Origin: Rhabdornis inornatus
Lineage: Eukaryota > Chordata > Aves > Passeriformes > Rhabdornithidae
Assembly: GCA_013397075.1 (NCBI GenBank)
Contig: VWZS01004380.1
Coordinates: forward strand, 248,001 to 312,000
Length of the DNA: 64,000 bases
Direction of reading: 5' to 3'
Both the position numbers and the translations under genes were made by a program. The notes below the pieces were generated by a model. It saw only the letters and a program-made list of their open reading frames with translations, ran no database searches and was not told where the DNA came from. This document shows positions 48,601 to 60,900 of this stretch, piece by piece (positions within the stretch are counted from its first letter, which is position 1; each line of letters begins with the position of its first letter).

Positions 48601-51600
48601 AGCCTACAGAAACCAAACAGCAGAATTCTGTTTCTGTAACAGGTACCAAACCAGAAACAAAGAGAACTTAAAACAAAAAGGAAAATAAGAAAAAAAGAAG
48701 TCATAGCCCAGAGAGAAAAAAAGCCATGAAGAGTGCCTGTCTAATGAAATGGGATTCAATATCAAGGAGAAAGAGAACCTACAAGTCAGAAAACCAAAAA
48801 TCTCTTTACCATATACCTAATTCACATAGCAGATATTCAGAGATCATATTAATAATCACACTTAAAACTTGAAAAAACTGCAATCATACAAACAGTTAGT
48901 CTGCACTTAAATATTTAACTGCAAGAGTTATCAGTAGTTATACAGTATCATGAAACAAAATGCTTCAAATTGTATCTTATGGAAAACTGAACAAAATTGG
49001 TATTTTTAATTACGAAAATGCTTTGCTAAAAGACAGGTGTTGGCTTGTTTCAAGACAAACCAAGAGCACATAACTGCCAGAAAAAAGTATTTTTCTGAAA
49101 TATTAAAATTAAGTTAAAACATACTTATGAGGCAACTTTTCTCCTTCTGCAACCTAAGATTAAAAGAAGTATCACCAATGAAAGTTGTTTATACCTCTCA
49201 GAAAGTACAATTGATTTGTTTTCCCATTAAGACACTGATTTTCCACAGTTCTGATAAATTACTATTAACAAGAAAAGATTCCCATTAGAAAGAAGAAAAC
49301 CTGTTTAATAACAAACAGAAAGATTATTAGAACTTAAAGGCTCAATCATGAAAACGCTACTATTAGTTTTGTGGAACTTTTTGAGCATAATGCATAAGAT
49401 TTTTTTTTCAGCAACATGAGAATTTATTAAAGGATAATCAGAAGATGGAGTCTTTGTTGAGCTGATTTGTATTTAATAATTTAAATAGGACTTCAACGAA
49501 GTCTGTTCTTTTACAGAAAGGAAACACTAGGCGGTGTTATCTGAAAATTTTCATTCATAACTTTTGGCAAGAAAGAAAAACTGACTGTATTTAAATGAAA
49601 AAGCAATAAAGCATAGATTATTTCAACTGTTTTCTCTACTGTCCTATCTAAAAGACCATGTTTCCTCTCCAAAATATTAATTTCTGCCTAGAATACGAAA
49701 AACCTGCTCTGTAACTATTTGTATCTATTCTGCTTATTCAAGCTATTAGTACTATTTCCTAAGTCACTACATAAAACTTGCATTTTCAATACTATTTATT
49801 GTGTTTCATAAAAGTTCCATTAGAAACAAATTCAGAGCAAATAGAAGTTGGAGGTATAATTTCCATTTATTACTTTTCATAATGCCTTTTTCATTCAACG
49901 TATCAACACAATCTAGGGAATTTCTGCCATTGTTCTCAAAGACAGATAAAGGACAAAAAATAATCACAGCATGCAATTGTTCTAATATACCAAAACCAAT
50001 GGAATATGTATTAAAGGTTATGTGATACAATGTACGGTAATCCTATGGATATTTACGATGATCCAATTGAAGAGTAGTGTAAAAGATTATCACAGGTTTT
50101 CAGTTTGTGGGGGTTGTATTCCTTTTCAAAAACAGACACAGGAGGTCAGGATGATGTCTCCAGAGGAAAAGTGAGATCCCTTAGGAGTTTCCCTTCAGAT
50201 GAATTGAAAATTCCAGGGACCACAGTGAATACCAGGAGAAAAATTACAGCAAAGAACACCAACCAGAGCCAGAAAGACTCTTGAGAGGATCAGGAGGAAA
50301 ACAGAGTTTGATGAAAAGAATCTTGCAGGGGCCAGAGAGGGCTCTGAGGAGCTTTCTTGGATTCAGAAAGTAATTTCTGAATGACACAGCTACTGTGGTT
50401 TGGTTTGGATTGCAAACATTCTTTTGAAACACATTCTCACATACAGTCATGTACTGAACCATGGCTAAGGCCAAGCTGAGGTTTTATAGAGCATCCAGGG
50501 ACTTGTCAGAGCTAGTACATGTAGTTATGAACTATTCTCTTGCACATGAAAGTCTTCTTGCCAAGTTTTATTTATGTCCTATTCCTTCATTACTTTAAAA
50601 CATAACCAAAAAAAAAAGTCAGACTGGGATTTTCATGTAATGTTTTCCCATACACTGCCTCTTCACAAGAAAAAAACAATCAGACAAAAACTATTTTAGT
50701 TTCAAAAACTTTCAGCCAAACTAAACCACAGAAGAGCCTTTGATTTTATCTCAGTCATCTGTTTCATTTACAAGCAAAGACTGTTCCATGTACTGCAATA
50801 AATTCAAAGCCTTCAATCTGTCTCCTGTCATAAGAAAAATGAGAATGTTTCAGTGTGAAGGAAGGGAAAAACTATGCATTTCCATTAATACCTTAAGTGG
50901 TCAAACACCTTTTGACTCCAGACCAAAGCAGAATATCATGCCTAATTTCCTTTATTCTGATATTCAAAAACAGAGAACTAAGACAGCCATGACTCCAATT
51001 ACCACTTAAAAATGAAGATTTCTCAGAACTTGGTAAACATCTATGACATAATTCCTAGTAGTCTTAAATCAAATGGACACCCCCATCTTCCCTCTAGGAA
51101 AGGAAAGCATAGCTAATTCAGAATTATCACCACATGCTCTCTTTCATGATTCCATCTCTTTAACAAAGCATGGACATGCACAGTTGCTAGTCCAACCTCC
51201 AGCAGTAATGGTATTCATCAGTAATCTCGTGAGTCTTTACAATGGCTTTACTACTTGACTTCAATCAGCTGTAAAGCTCTTTTATTCTGTTATCACATCA
51301 GTGTGAGGGAATGAATGCCAAGGATTGAATGCCCTCCTAAAGGAGCACAGTCATGCTGTTAGAATAGCAATGAGCTTCATCTGACACTGCTCAACACTTT
51401 CTTTCACACTCCCTCACTCTCACAGAGAAACACATGCATGACAAAAATAAATGTCTGTTGAGTGGGAATGCTAAGAAACAAATCTATAGAATAATATACT
51501 ATAATATAAATATAGAGCATATCACAGTTTAATAGAAAGAGTTGGAAGTAGATAAAAGGATGCAATTAATAGACAACTGGCAGCATTTGTGTTCCATTTA

Positions 51601-53271
51601 TCAGAGGAAGAGTGGAATAATTATGCTACTGGTAAGAAAGACTCAGAATTTCTAAACAGCATGTCTCATCTATTAATACTCAATTCTTCTTAAGCACTTT
51701 TTTTTTTTTGCTGATGCAAGGACCTAAGCACAAACCTGTTCTTAATCATTTTAATAAAATGACGAAAACTAGAGGCCAGATCAAAAAATGGATGACTGTT
51801 GATATTCTAAGTAGAATCTTTTGGTGGCTCAGCCTGTCTCCTCCCTGTACTGTTTGCTGTTGTGTTTATGGCTTTAGCCAAAGAAGGGGATAATCCTTAT
51901 ATGAAATCTCTGCAAATATGCCCCCAGAATCTAGACTGACATACTGACAAACCTATCAGACAACTCAGGAAAGCAACTGAATTGCCATTTATAACTTAAT
52001 ATTGCTTTTAGGACAAACTCAAAGGTTTTTATTTTTATTTTTGTAATTTGAAATAAATTATCTAAATTCCACCATAAAAGTAAGCTATGCTTTAGCAGGA
52101 AAAAATAAAAAGTGCAGGAAAAATAAAAAATGCATTTTTCTAGCTCTCATACATTAGTGGATATTCAGTAACAAACACATTATAAAGTGCTTTCCAAAAA
52201 TTTGTATCTCAATAGTTAGGATAAATTCCACTTTCTGACCAACTGTAAAGCAGTGCCTTTCCTCAAGAAAGCTTATTTCTACCAAATATTTTTTAAATAT
52301 TTAAATAAAAACTTATTTTTACAACGATATGGAAAAATCTACGAAGTCTTGTAGATAAGATAGAATGGCTGAAAGGAGGAAAGACATCAGAAAGCTGGCA
52401 AAGAAAATGAATCAACTAAGTTAAGAAAACTGAATTCTTTTTGTAGGACATTCTCTTTTAAATCAACACTAAGTTGCAAGTCCATTAATTCTCTAAATCT
52501 TATACTTTATAATTGGTTTATGCTTCTATTTCCTGACAGTCATTAAGATATTCTTTCTCCCTTCATTTAAAATGTTTATACTAAAAAGAAATAATCTTCC
52601 TTGCCTGAGAGCTTATTTAAATTCCTGTGCTGCTCCATAAAGGATGAAGGATGGTACTGTGGACTCTGAAATGCCTTTGTGTTTGACCAGAAGCAGATTA
52701 TTTCAATAGTGCACTACACTCCACAGTCCATTTTAGAGTGAACAGGAACACAGTGAAATCTCTCTGCTGTGAAGTATGCCAGCATCAACTCCAGCTTGGA
52801 GAAACAGAGAATTACTTTTGTGCCTCTTCTCAGGAATAAGGCATTGATGTGGCAAGTGAATGAGGCTTCTGAACACTGTTTTCAGAACACGAACTGACAT
52901 CTCAGCACACCAGAGAAGCAATAAAACTTAATGAGTGACTCAACTGATCACATTTTCTTGAGAAACTACACTGCTCCAGAGACATAAACAGCAACTTTTT
53001 CAGTAGGGATGTGTTAAATAGTTTCCTGCACCTCTCAATCATGGTTGTAAAAAGATCAAAACTCAGGATGAAGCTCTACAAAACACCTTCTCCAGTGAAA
53101 GTATAGAGCTAAAATTGTATCTGCAATGTTGCTAGACTTTAGTATATAGTGTTTTGGTGACACCCTTTCCTAGTAATGTAAGGAAGAGAATGCATCAACA
53201 GAAATCAGTAAAGGATTGATATTTTTCTTCATTTTTTAGTGTAGGTGAGCAACAAAAATTTATCATAACAT
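45661..53271. other. Unrecognised AT-rich DNA
   Basis: No gene or repeat is recognised. Open frames on opposite strands overlap at 46,466-46,796 without motifs. A TATAAAAG occurs at 45,664-45,671 with no downstream gene. A T12 tract lies at 51,698-51,709. A somewhat GC-richer stretch at about 50,130-50,480 was inspected and not identified. Confidence 0.45.
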
Positions 53272-53330
53272 GGTCAGGCAGTTGGACAAGATGATCATTG
53301 TAGGTCCCTTTCAAATGAACTAATGCATTC
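53272..53330 (+). mobile_element. CR1 3' tail fragment, plus strand
   Basis: ttggacaagatgatcattgt and then aggtccctttcaaatgaact correspond to the CR1 terminal block 'ttggactagatgatctttgtaggtcccttccaactgaa'. The terminal octamer repeats have decayed to aatgcattc. Confidence 0.85.
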
Positions 53331-55759
53331 AGTTCTACTAATTACATAATAAAAAACAGTTATTAGCACATGCAGTCAGTAAAACTGACTCACATCTCAT
53401 GTAGAAATGACTGCTTCTAACATGGTCAGCCAGCCATTCCCTGCCTCCTCTCTCAACAGTGTGATACAGGACTGCCCAGCTCTGCCTTGCCCTAAACTTA
53501 ATCATGTCTAATAAATAATAAAGTTAAATTAGAAAAGGATCCTCCTCATAGCCATGGACAGAAAGAAAGAACTTAATGGCAGCTGAGATACCACAAGTTC
53601 AACCTCCTCTGACAGGAGAACAAGAAAGGACTCACAACTCACACTTGGTTTCAGTAAATAGCATTATTCAAAAGAACTAGGCTGCACCAAAGGTACACTG
53701 CAAGAAGATAGATGCTTGATGAGACAAAGGCATCTCAAGGTTGCTAACACACTGTTTTTACACAACATTAATGAACTCATGGGCATCAGTTTCAGGATTA
53801 TTTTCGAGATTAAGTTTTAACACAGGTATGCATGATTCCACATGTGCTCATCTTCACACTTCCAAGAACTCCTTCTAAATACGAAGAGCTTTCTGATTCA
53901 GGATTTATTTGCACTTCTAAAAGCAATGAAGCAGAATAAGGACAAGAAGAAAATGAAATAAACTGTTGTGGTGAGTAAAAACATTTAATGAAGATTTAAC
54001 TCTTCGAAGTTTACTTTTCTACTGATACTAGCAGAATTTTTGAAAATGACACTAGGAAAACGTATTTATAGCGACAAGCTGATTAATGTGAATAAAAGCT
54101 AAGGGGGTAAAATGCACAGAGTAACTTAAATCATAAATTCAAATGCAGCTGAAAGAAAACAGATAGTCATTACATTTTAATACCAAAATGAATAATTCTT
54201 AAATTCCCCATTAAAAAGTACTTTATAAGACTTATGTACTACAATAAAAGTACCTGCAACATTACTCTGACTTTGCATAATTTTCTGTTAATTACTTAGA
54301 CTTATCAATATGATGGAAAACCTAATAATGTATTTAGTACTTATATAAATGGACAACCTGCAAGAAAACCAAAATCCAAATGGATTTAAATTACCCAAAA
54401 GATGAAAGAAATTATCTTCCCTTCATTTTCCAAGCATTTATTTGAGGGACTGAAGCTTATTAACACAACTGTTTTATTTAGAAATATTAAAAACAAAACA
54501 ACATCTCTTCTGCACTTTGTTCTCCTCACTTCATCCCTTATCCTCTGCTGAAAGAATAACATTAGCTTTTGTTAACACTGTTGAATAATACAAATGTCTT
54601 TTCTGTAGTGGAAAACTATCATGATTAAAATTAAAGAAATATTTCTTTCCAAATAGATACACTTCTGGCATTTAAACATATATAAGAGCAAAATGCTTCT
54701 GATATGAATAATGTGGAACTAAATAAGATATAAATTATTAAAAAGGGGATTACTGGAAACACTGGAAGTCAAAATGCATGTTTGCTTGAGACCAGGAAAA
54801 GGAAGCAGTAAAGAGAGGAGACAAAAAGCAGGTCTTTACTCTATGAACAATATTAACACCTAAAGGAAACCACTTTGCAGTTTGAGTAAGTTTATTAACA
54901 CGTCATTATCCCATTAAAAATAAGAAGTTTGATGAATAATTATTTAAATACTTTCTTGATTGAAAGCAAAGATACAATTTTCCTATAATACAAATCATAT
55001 TTGATGTAAAATATTTGTATCCATTTTTTTCTTGACACTTTCCTCTGCTTATTTGCCAGCAAATCAAGCAACCTGCTGACCTGGACTGAATGAACAAGTC
55101 AGCTCTCCTCACAGCTCTCTTCATACATTTAAAGATCAAACAAGGAAGTCAAATTTTCCTACTGTTATATCGCCAAGTGCTCAAATAAAATGTACGTGGA
55201 AGGAAGAGTTTTTAACATATTTGGAAAGTAAAAGAGGACGCATTTAAGAATATTGCTTTCAAACAAAATAAATTTACATAAAAAACACAGATTTCAATAT
55301 CTCACAAAATAAAATGTTGCTCTTTTCTATTAAAACATTTAAATTAGTAGAAAAATTCAATATTAATATTGCAAGCTAAAAAATACTGTGGACAAAGAAA
55401 TGCTGCCTAATTTTGCACTCCTTAGACCCTAGAGGTAACATAAAACATTCCAACCATGATGTGGTTATAAAACAACATAGTGCCTTGTAGAAGAAGGACA
55501 GTCTTGAATCATATGGAGTTGTAAAAAATTGTAAAAAAATAGCATCTTCTTCAACCTTTCTGCCTAAATATCCTTTTCTACATGGAATATATGCAAATGC
55601 TGTCAACAGAGTTTCAGAGTTCCAGTATGGCTACTCTAAAAAAATCTAGGTTGCATATCTTGTCTTTGAGTAAGGGAAAATCCAAGGAAGTGCAAGCTTT
55701 AGATAATTTCTTTCCATCCACAGAGGTATCTTGATCCAGATGTTGGAATCTGCTTCAGT
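53331..55759. other. Unrecognised AT-rich DNA
   Basis: No gene or repeat is recognised. Open frames are below 80 codons. Confidence 0.5.
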
Positions 55760-56545
55760 TCCTAATGACAGATTTTTCTCTCACAAGTTTGCTCAGTCCC
55801 TTTTTGAATCCACATCACATTCAGGACCCAAGAAGTATTGTGGTAAAGAGTTCAACAACTATGTGCTGTGTAAAGAACTATTTTAGGCTTGGACCTGACA
55901 CCAGTTTTTAAATGTGACTAAACTTTTCCCTATGTCACATGTACTTGGTACATCTATGCTACATTCTCCTCTCAGTCATTTCTGCCCCCTGCAGCTAAGG
56001 AATCTCGAAGGTGCAATTCTTCACTTTGACTTATTCCCGATTTCCACAGGAACCTGTTCTATAGGAACACCATAGATTTACATAATGGCAAAATCAGGGT
56101 CTGTTTCATTCTTCATTCTAACATTTTCCTGAAAGTATTATGACCCCCAGTTCTTATTCCTAACTGGCAGTACACAGTTCATGGTTAAAGATTATGTACC
56201 AGAATATAATTTCCTTTTTTCACCCAAATTTTTCCATGTCACTTTACATTTACATTCATGGGAATTTCAAGTGCCATTGTATTTTTGTCACTCTGTCTCA
56301 GATGGTCTTTCTCCTTTTCTTGGTTTGTAAGTTCAGTTCTATGCTTACTCTGAATGATTTTTTACCAGCTGCAGGCTTTCCTATTCTGTTTTTCACTTTT
56401 CTTTCCCGATCAATTGTGATGATACTACACAACACATGTACAACTAGCACACATAAGAAAAGTACAGACATCTGCAGTACTTTCTGTTCATCACTTTAAA
56501 ACCATATTTTCATCTGAAAACTTTCAACTTGTTATGCTACCAGAT
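55760..56545 (-). mobile_element. Second ancient amniote-type CR1 fragment, minus strand
   Basis: In order along the plus strand: tccctttttgaatccacatc; aaagagttcaacaactatgt then gctgtgtaaagaac; gacccccagttcttattcct; ttccatgtcactttacattt then caagtgccattgtatttttg; agtacagacatctgcagtac; and catctgaaaactttcaactt. These match the reverse complement of reptile-type CR1 ORF2, from the C-terminus back into the reverse transcriptase, whose consensus contains 'gagttccacaggttaactatgcgctgtgtgaag' and 'atttcatctgccattttgttgcc'. The 101-codon plus-strand open frame at 56,194-56,499 is a shadow of this element. It is about as diverged as the copy at 39,220. Confidence 0.7.
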
Positions 56546-57912
56546 ACTACTCTTTTGCTCAGATATTAAATAAAGGAATATCTGTTTTGTTTCAACTTCA
56601 TCTACTGTGCATTTCAAAGTAATTGAAATTGGCCTTTTTTAAATTTCTAATCAACAAAGTAAGTTCCTTCATAGTGACTAAAGGAGAAATAGTGGTACAT
56701 CAAAATACCTTTCCATTAGTTCTTCCCAGAGGCTTGCACTGTCTTCTCTGAATTGATAACTACTCAGCAACTTTATTATGTCAAAACAGGTAACAAGAAA
56801 AGGTTCACCAAAGATACTTTAACTGCAAAATGTGTTTAGTGGGGTTTTTGATCTACTCCCCAACAGTAGTATTTCTGTGCATCTTTTCTCCAATTTGACA
56901 TTTTAATAATAAATCACCACAGCTATCAATGTTTCCTCTGTGTTCAGTCTCTGAAGTAATGTGATACAACAGAAATAACAGAGTTAAAATAACTAAGTCT
57001 ATCTAAAGTATACTAGGATAAAATGACATTTAGACATGTCTTTTTAGAAGGAAAAAAAAAATCACATCGAATGTAGAAATAAACCTCTTTTAATGAATCT
57101 CTGTTTTAAAATATTACTTAATCTGCAAGTTGAAAGATTATCACACAGGAAGATAATGTGAGCTTTGTATGAATCACTACTAATCACCTATCCTCAAAAA
57201 GGAAAGTATCTTTGATTGAACTGCTATATTAAAAAGTATACAAAATATGTACCTTAGTTCTTTTTAAAGTATCAGTTGTAAACTTACAAACTATATTTTA
57301 ATTACTGTTGATGAGCATGACATAGGTTTTCCTGTTCATTACTCACAGTTGCATACCAGCTTGCCAGTTAAATCTTTCTTAATATTCTCATTTATAAATG
57401 CATTGAGTGTAATCAGTGCTAACTTTCTGCAAGGAAAAAGGCATAAAACACAAGTCCAAATGCTTACTGGGTTTCTGAAGAAGAATATTGTAAGAAGGAT
57501 TGCTTTGACAGTTTGATTAGATTAACACAATCCATCAGCTGGCACAACATACGTCGCTCTTCAAAACACAGGTATTGCAATTTCCTTAGTGGATGCTAAT
57601 GCATTTAAATTGAAAGGCACTGGTATCACATCTTTCAAATGCAAACTTCCATGGAAAATAAACTGAAATACACTGAATGGCATCTGATGACGGCATTTAT
57701 AAACACAGTCCTCTCACAAAAGAATAAGTTAAAAAGAAATGAAGCACAACTTCCTGTATGTTTTCTCACGAAGATGCAACTATATTTTAAAAATGTACAT
57801 GGAATTTGTAAATATTTTACATATATGAAAAATTACATTACAATTTCTGCAATTGTTGAGCTATACAAGGAAAAAAATTACTAAAACAGAAATTGAAAAA
57901 TTTGCAAAATAG
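56546..57912. other. Unrecognised AT-rich DNA
   Basis: The first 100 or so bases may still belong to the ancient CR1, but the match fades. Nothing else is recognised. A short open frame at 57,639-57,884 has no motif. Confidence 0.45.
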
Positions 57913-57987
57913 TCAGCATGGGTATTTGAAAATCAGGTCCTGCGTGACTAACCAGAGCTCCTTCTGGTGACAAGATGACCTGCTGTG
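57913..57987 (+). mobile_element. CR1 reverse-transcriptase scrap, plus strand
   Basis: cagcatgggtatttgaaaat, then caggtcctgcgtgactaacc, then ctccttctggtgacaagatg and acctgct follow the CR1 ORF2 sense text 'cagcatgggtttatgaaaggcaggtcctgcttgactaacctgatctccttctatgacaagatgacc'. This part encodes the QHGF-type motif region of the reverse transcriptase. Only about 75 bases survive on both sides of indels. Confidence 0.78.
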
Positions 57988-60900
57988 CTAGGTTCTGATT
58001 TATGGTTGCAAAAATAAATTACTAATTGTATCATGTATTTTATAATATAATCATGATACAGCAATGTTATCAAATCTAGATATATGTGAATTTTTGTTAA
58101 CCAAGAACAAATAGTCTGAAATGACTATTGTAAATTGTGCACAATTTTTCCATTTTTTTCAGCAGATGTTGAAGATGTACTAACACTAGATACCAAGAAC
58201 CAGTTGATAGACTGCACTGATCTCAATATAACAATAAAATGCACTACTAGCCTTCACATAATGTCTAATTAATCCAGGATTACGTAAAATGGATTGGATA
58301 GGGTTATGTCAGCATCCACATTAGCAAGTAACTGAAAGCAACAGATGATGGGAAGATCAGAGCAGCCTGGGCTGAGGTTCCTAAAGGATATTGCCTATAA
58401 ACACCTACAAGTACAAACCTCATAATGAGCAGCATGGTTATTGGCACCACACATCAAAAAAGCTAAAAGTTTTCATTTCCACGGCTGTAAAAAGTAAATC
58501 TTTAAAACAACAATTCAGTGGTACTGGAGAGAAAACATTTTTAATTTCCAAAAATCAAGGAAAATACAAAAGCTGCAATTGAAGGACTTAGAAACAAAGG
58601 CAGAAAGATTGGTGAATTGTCAGTGCTGCTTAAAACAGTGTAGAAATAAAAGCTAGCCTGTGTGAAATTAAACCATTGTGAACTCCTGCAAATGGAATGA
58701 AAAGAAATCACAGTAATCAACTAAATACGAGTGTGCTTTATTACTCTGGTAAAGTGGGATGAAGTATCCTTAGTGTAATAATATTCAACATTTCAAAATA
58801 ATAGTAGCTAAGTTCAGTGTATAGTCCACTATAAACATTAGAGAAAAGGGTATTGTTCAACTTCACAAATTACCAGTTCAACTAGAGGCACTTTAAAACC
58901 AAAAAGGTATCACTTTTAAAATTCATTTTGTGAGTTACCTTCAAAAAAAGTTTCCAAAGGCATTTGTTGCAACCTCTGTCAGCACACATGAATGAGAAAT
59001 TTGTGCCATTTGCAACATACAATTCAACTGCTATGTGATTGCATGAACACGGTATTTTTCAAACATCAGGGTTAATACAAACTTAGAAAGCCATATAAAG
59101 TACACTGTTCTTTTTTACAATTAACTTCTTTACTAAATAAAAATCAAGTCCTATTTTTTCCATCCCTACTGTGGAAAAATACGGTTCCAAAACTTGCCCC
59201 ACGTATCTCCAGCTTGAATCAAAACTTATCTTCTTTCAAGTAGCACCAGTCACAGTTTCCAAAAGCTACAACAGCAGATGTGGAGTCACCATCTCTTTCA
59301 GAGATGTTTCTCACAACAGCTATTTTCACTTTGTAAACTCATTCATTGTTTACAAAGTCATGACAGCACTGCAACACCGTAATGATGCTCCAGTTGTGAT
59401 TCAGATATTATACTTAGTCTTGAGTGAGTGATTCAAAGAAATTTTAATTTTCGTTTCATTGAAAGATATCACTACCCTATGGAAAATTATTGAAGACAAC
59501 TGAGTTACATGAAACGAATCTTCCACACTGACTCCTGTGTACAAGTTTGTTAAATGGTTTATTGTACATGCAGTGAAAATGGATTAGGGTGTAGCCAAAA
59601 AGGCTGAATATAGAAATGAATGTTCATTCACAGACATATATTTTCAAAAAGGTAAATAGACTAGGTAAATTTAAAACAAAATATGGAAGCATCAAATTAA
59701 TTCACTAATTTAAAATATGCAGTTATTATTAGTATAACTGATTTGTATAGTTAATCAGAATAATCAGTATATTAACTACATATTTCACAATTTGTACTTT
59801 CACAGTATGTACTCTGTTCAGAGATCTGAATAATCAGGACAACTTTATTTCTGAACAAGTGCCCAACTGAAGATTTCCATGCTGAAGTTTTTTGTTGTGT
59901 AGAAATGTATATTAACAGCTAAAGGTGGCAAAGATGTAGTGGAATAAAGCTTACTAAAGACAGCCCAGAGAACTGCTGAAATCAGATTTAACTTGAAAAC
60001 CACTGTCCATTTCTGATGCCATGTTAGCCATCACTTTAGAGCTTCTTCATATTTACCTACACACTGCAGCATTAGTACGATTATTTCAGTTCCATACTAC
60101 AAAAAAATTAATTTCAACTAAGCACAGAACAGCAAAAATTCATCAGATCTATATACACTTTGAAATAGTTGGAGTTTTTTGATCAGTAGTTTCTGAACTA
60201 CTGCTGGAAGAATAGAAACTAAATTGGGATAACCATATGAATACTTACAGAGAAAAACATCAAGAAAATGAAGGAACTTAATGACGGAACATCTGAGTAA
60301 TGACAGAAGAAGAAAATTACATATTGTATCTGATCTAAACAGATTCATATTATTTGTATTAGATGAAAATTGAAAAAAAATAATAGGAATTGTGCTTCTT
60401 GAAATTTTGTGAGGGGAAAGTACACCACAGATAGTCTGGAAAATGTAAGAGAAAAATATGTTGAACAAAAAAATCCTATGCAGAATCCACTAGAAAAAAT
60501 TATGAAATAAGAGAAGCAAGAGCACTATTGAGGAAAAGAGGAATTCTTGGTATCAGTAACTGTTGCCAGCTATCTCAGGAGAGCTGTCATACAGATGTTC
60601 TGAAATGCAGATCTTAAATAAGGAAGACAAGTCAGGAAAAAAAAAGTAGCTATGCAAATCTTCAGCATAAGCTGACAGTGAAGTTATAAGAAAGCCTCAG
60701 ATCACCCATGAGTAGGATGGAGGAGGAAAAGTGAAAAAGAACTAAGAACCCCTGTGAGACTTGAAGAAAGGGCAGAATAGCTCTCAAAACAGACAGCCAA
60801 GGACAATGCAAGTGGCAGAGCAAAGCACAAGGCTGTCATGTATCAGGAATACAAGAAAGGCCAGAATATTAAAGAAGTAGTGATAACTATTGGGAGCTAA

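Noticed and set aside
56194..56499. 101-codon plus-strand open frame
   Set aside because: It is antisense to the ancient CR1 at 55,760-56,545.
60118..60468. 116-codon minus-strand open frame rich in Phe, Leu and Ser
   Set aside because: Hydrophobic composition follows from AT-rich sequence; there is no recognisable domain or good start context.
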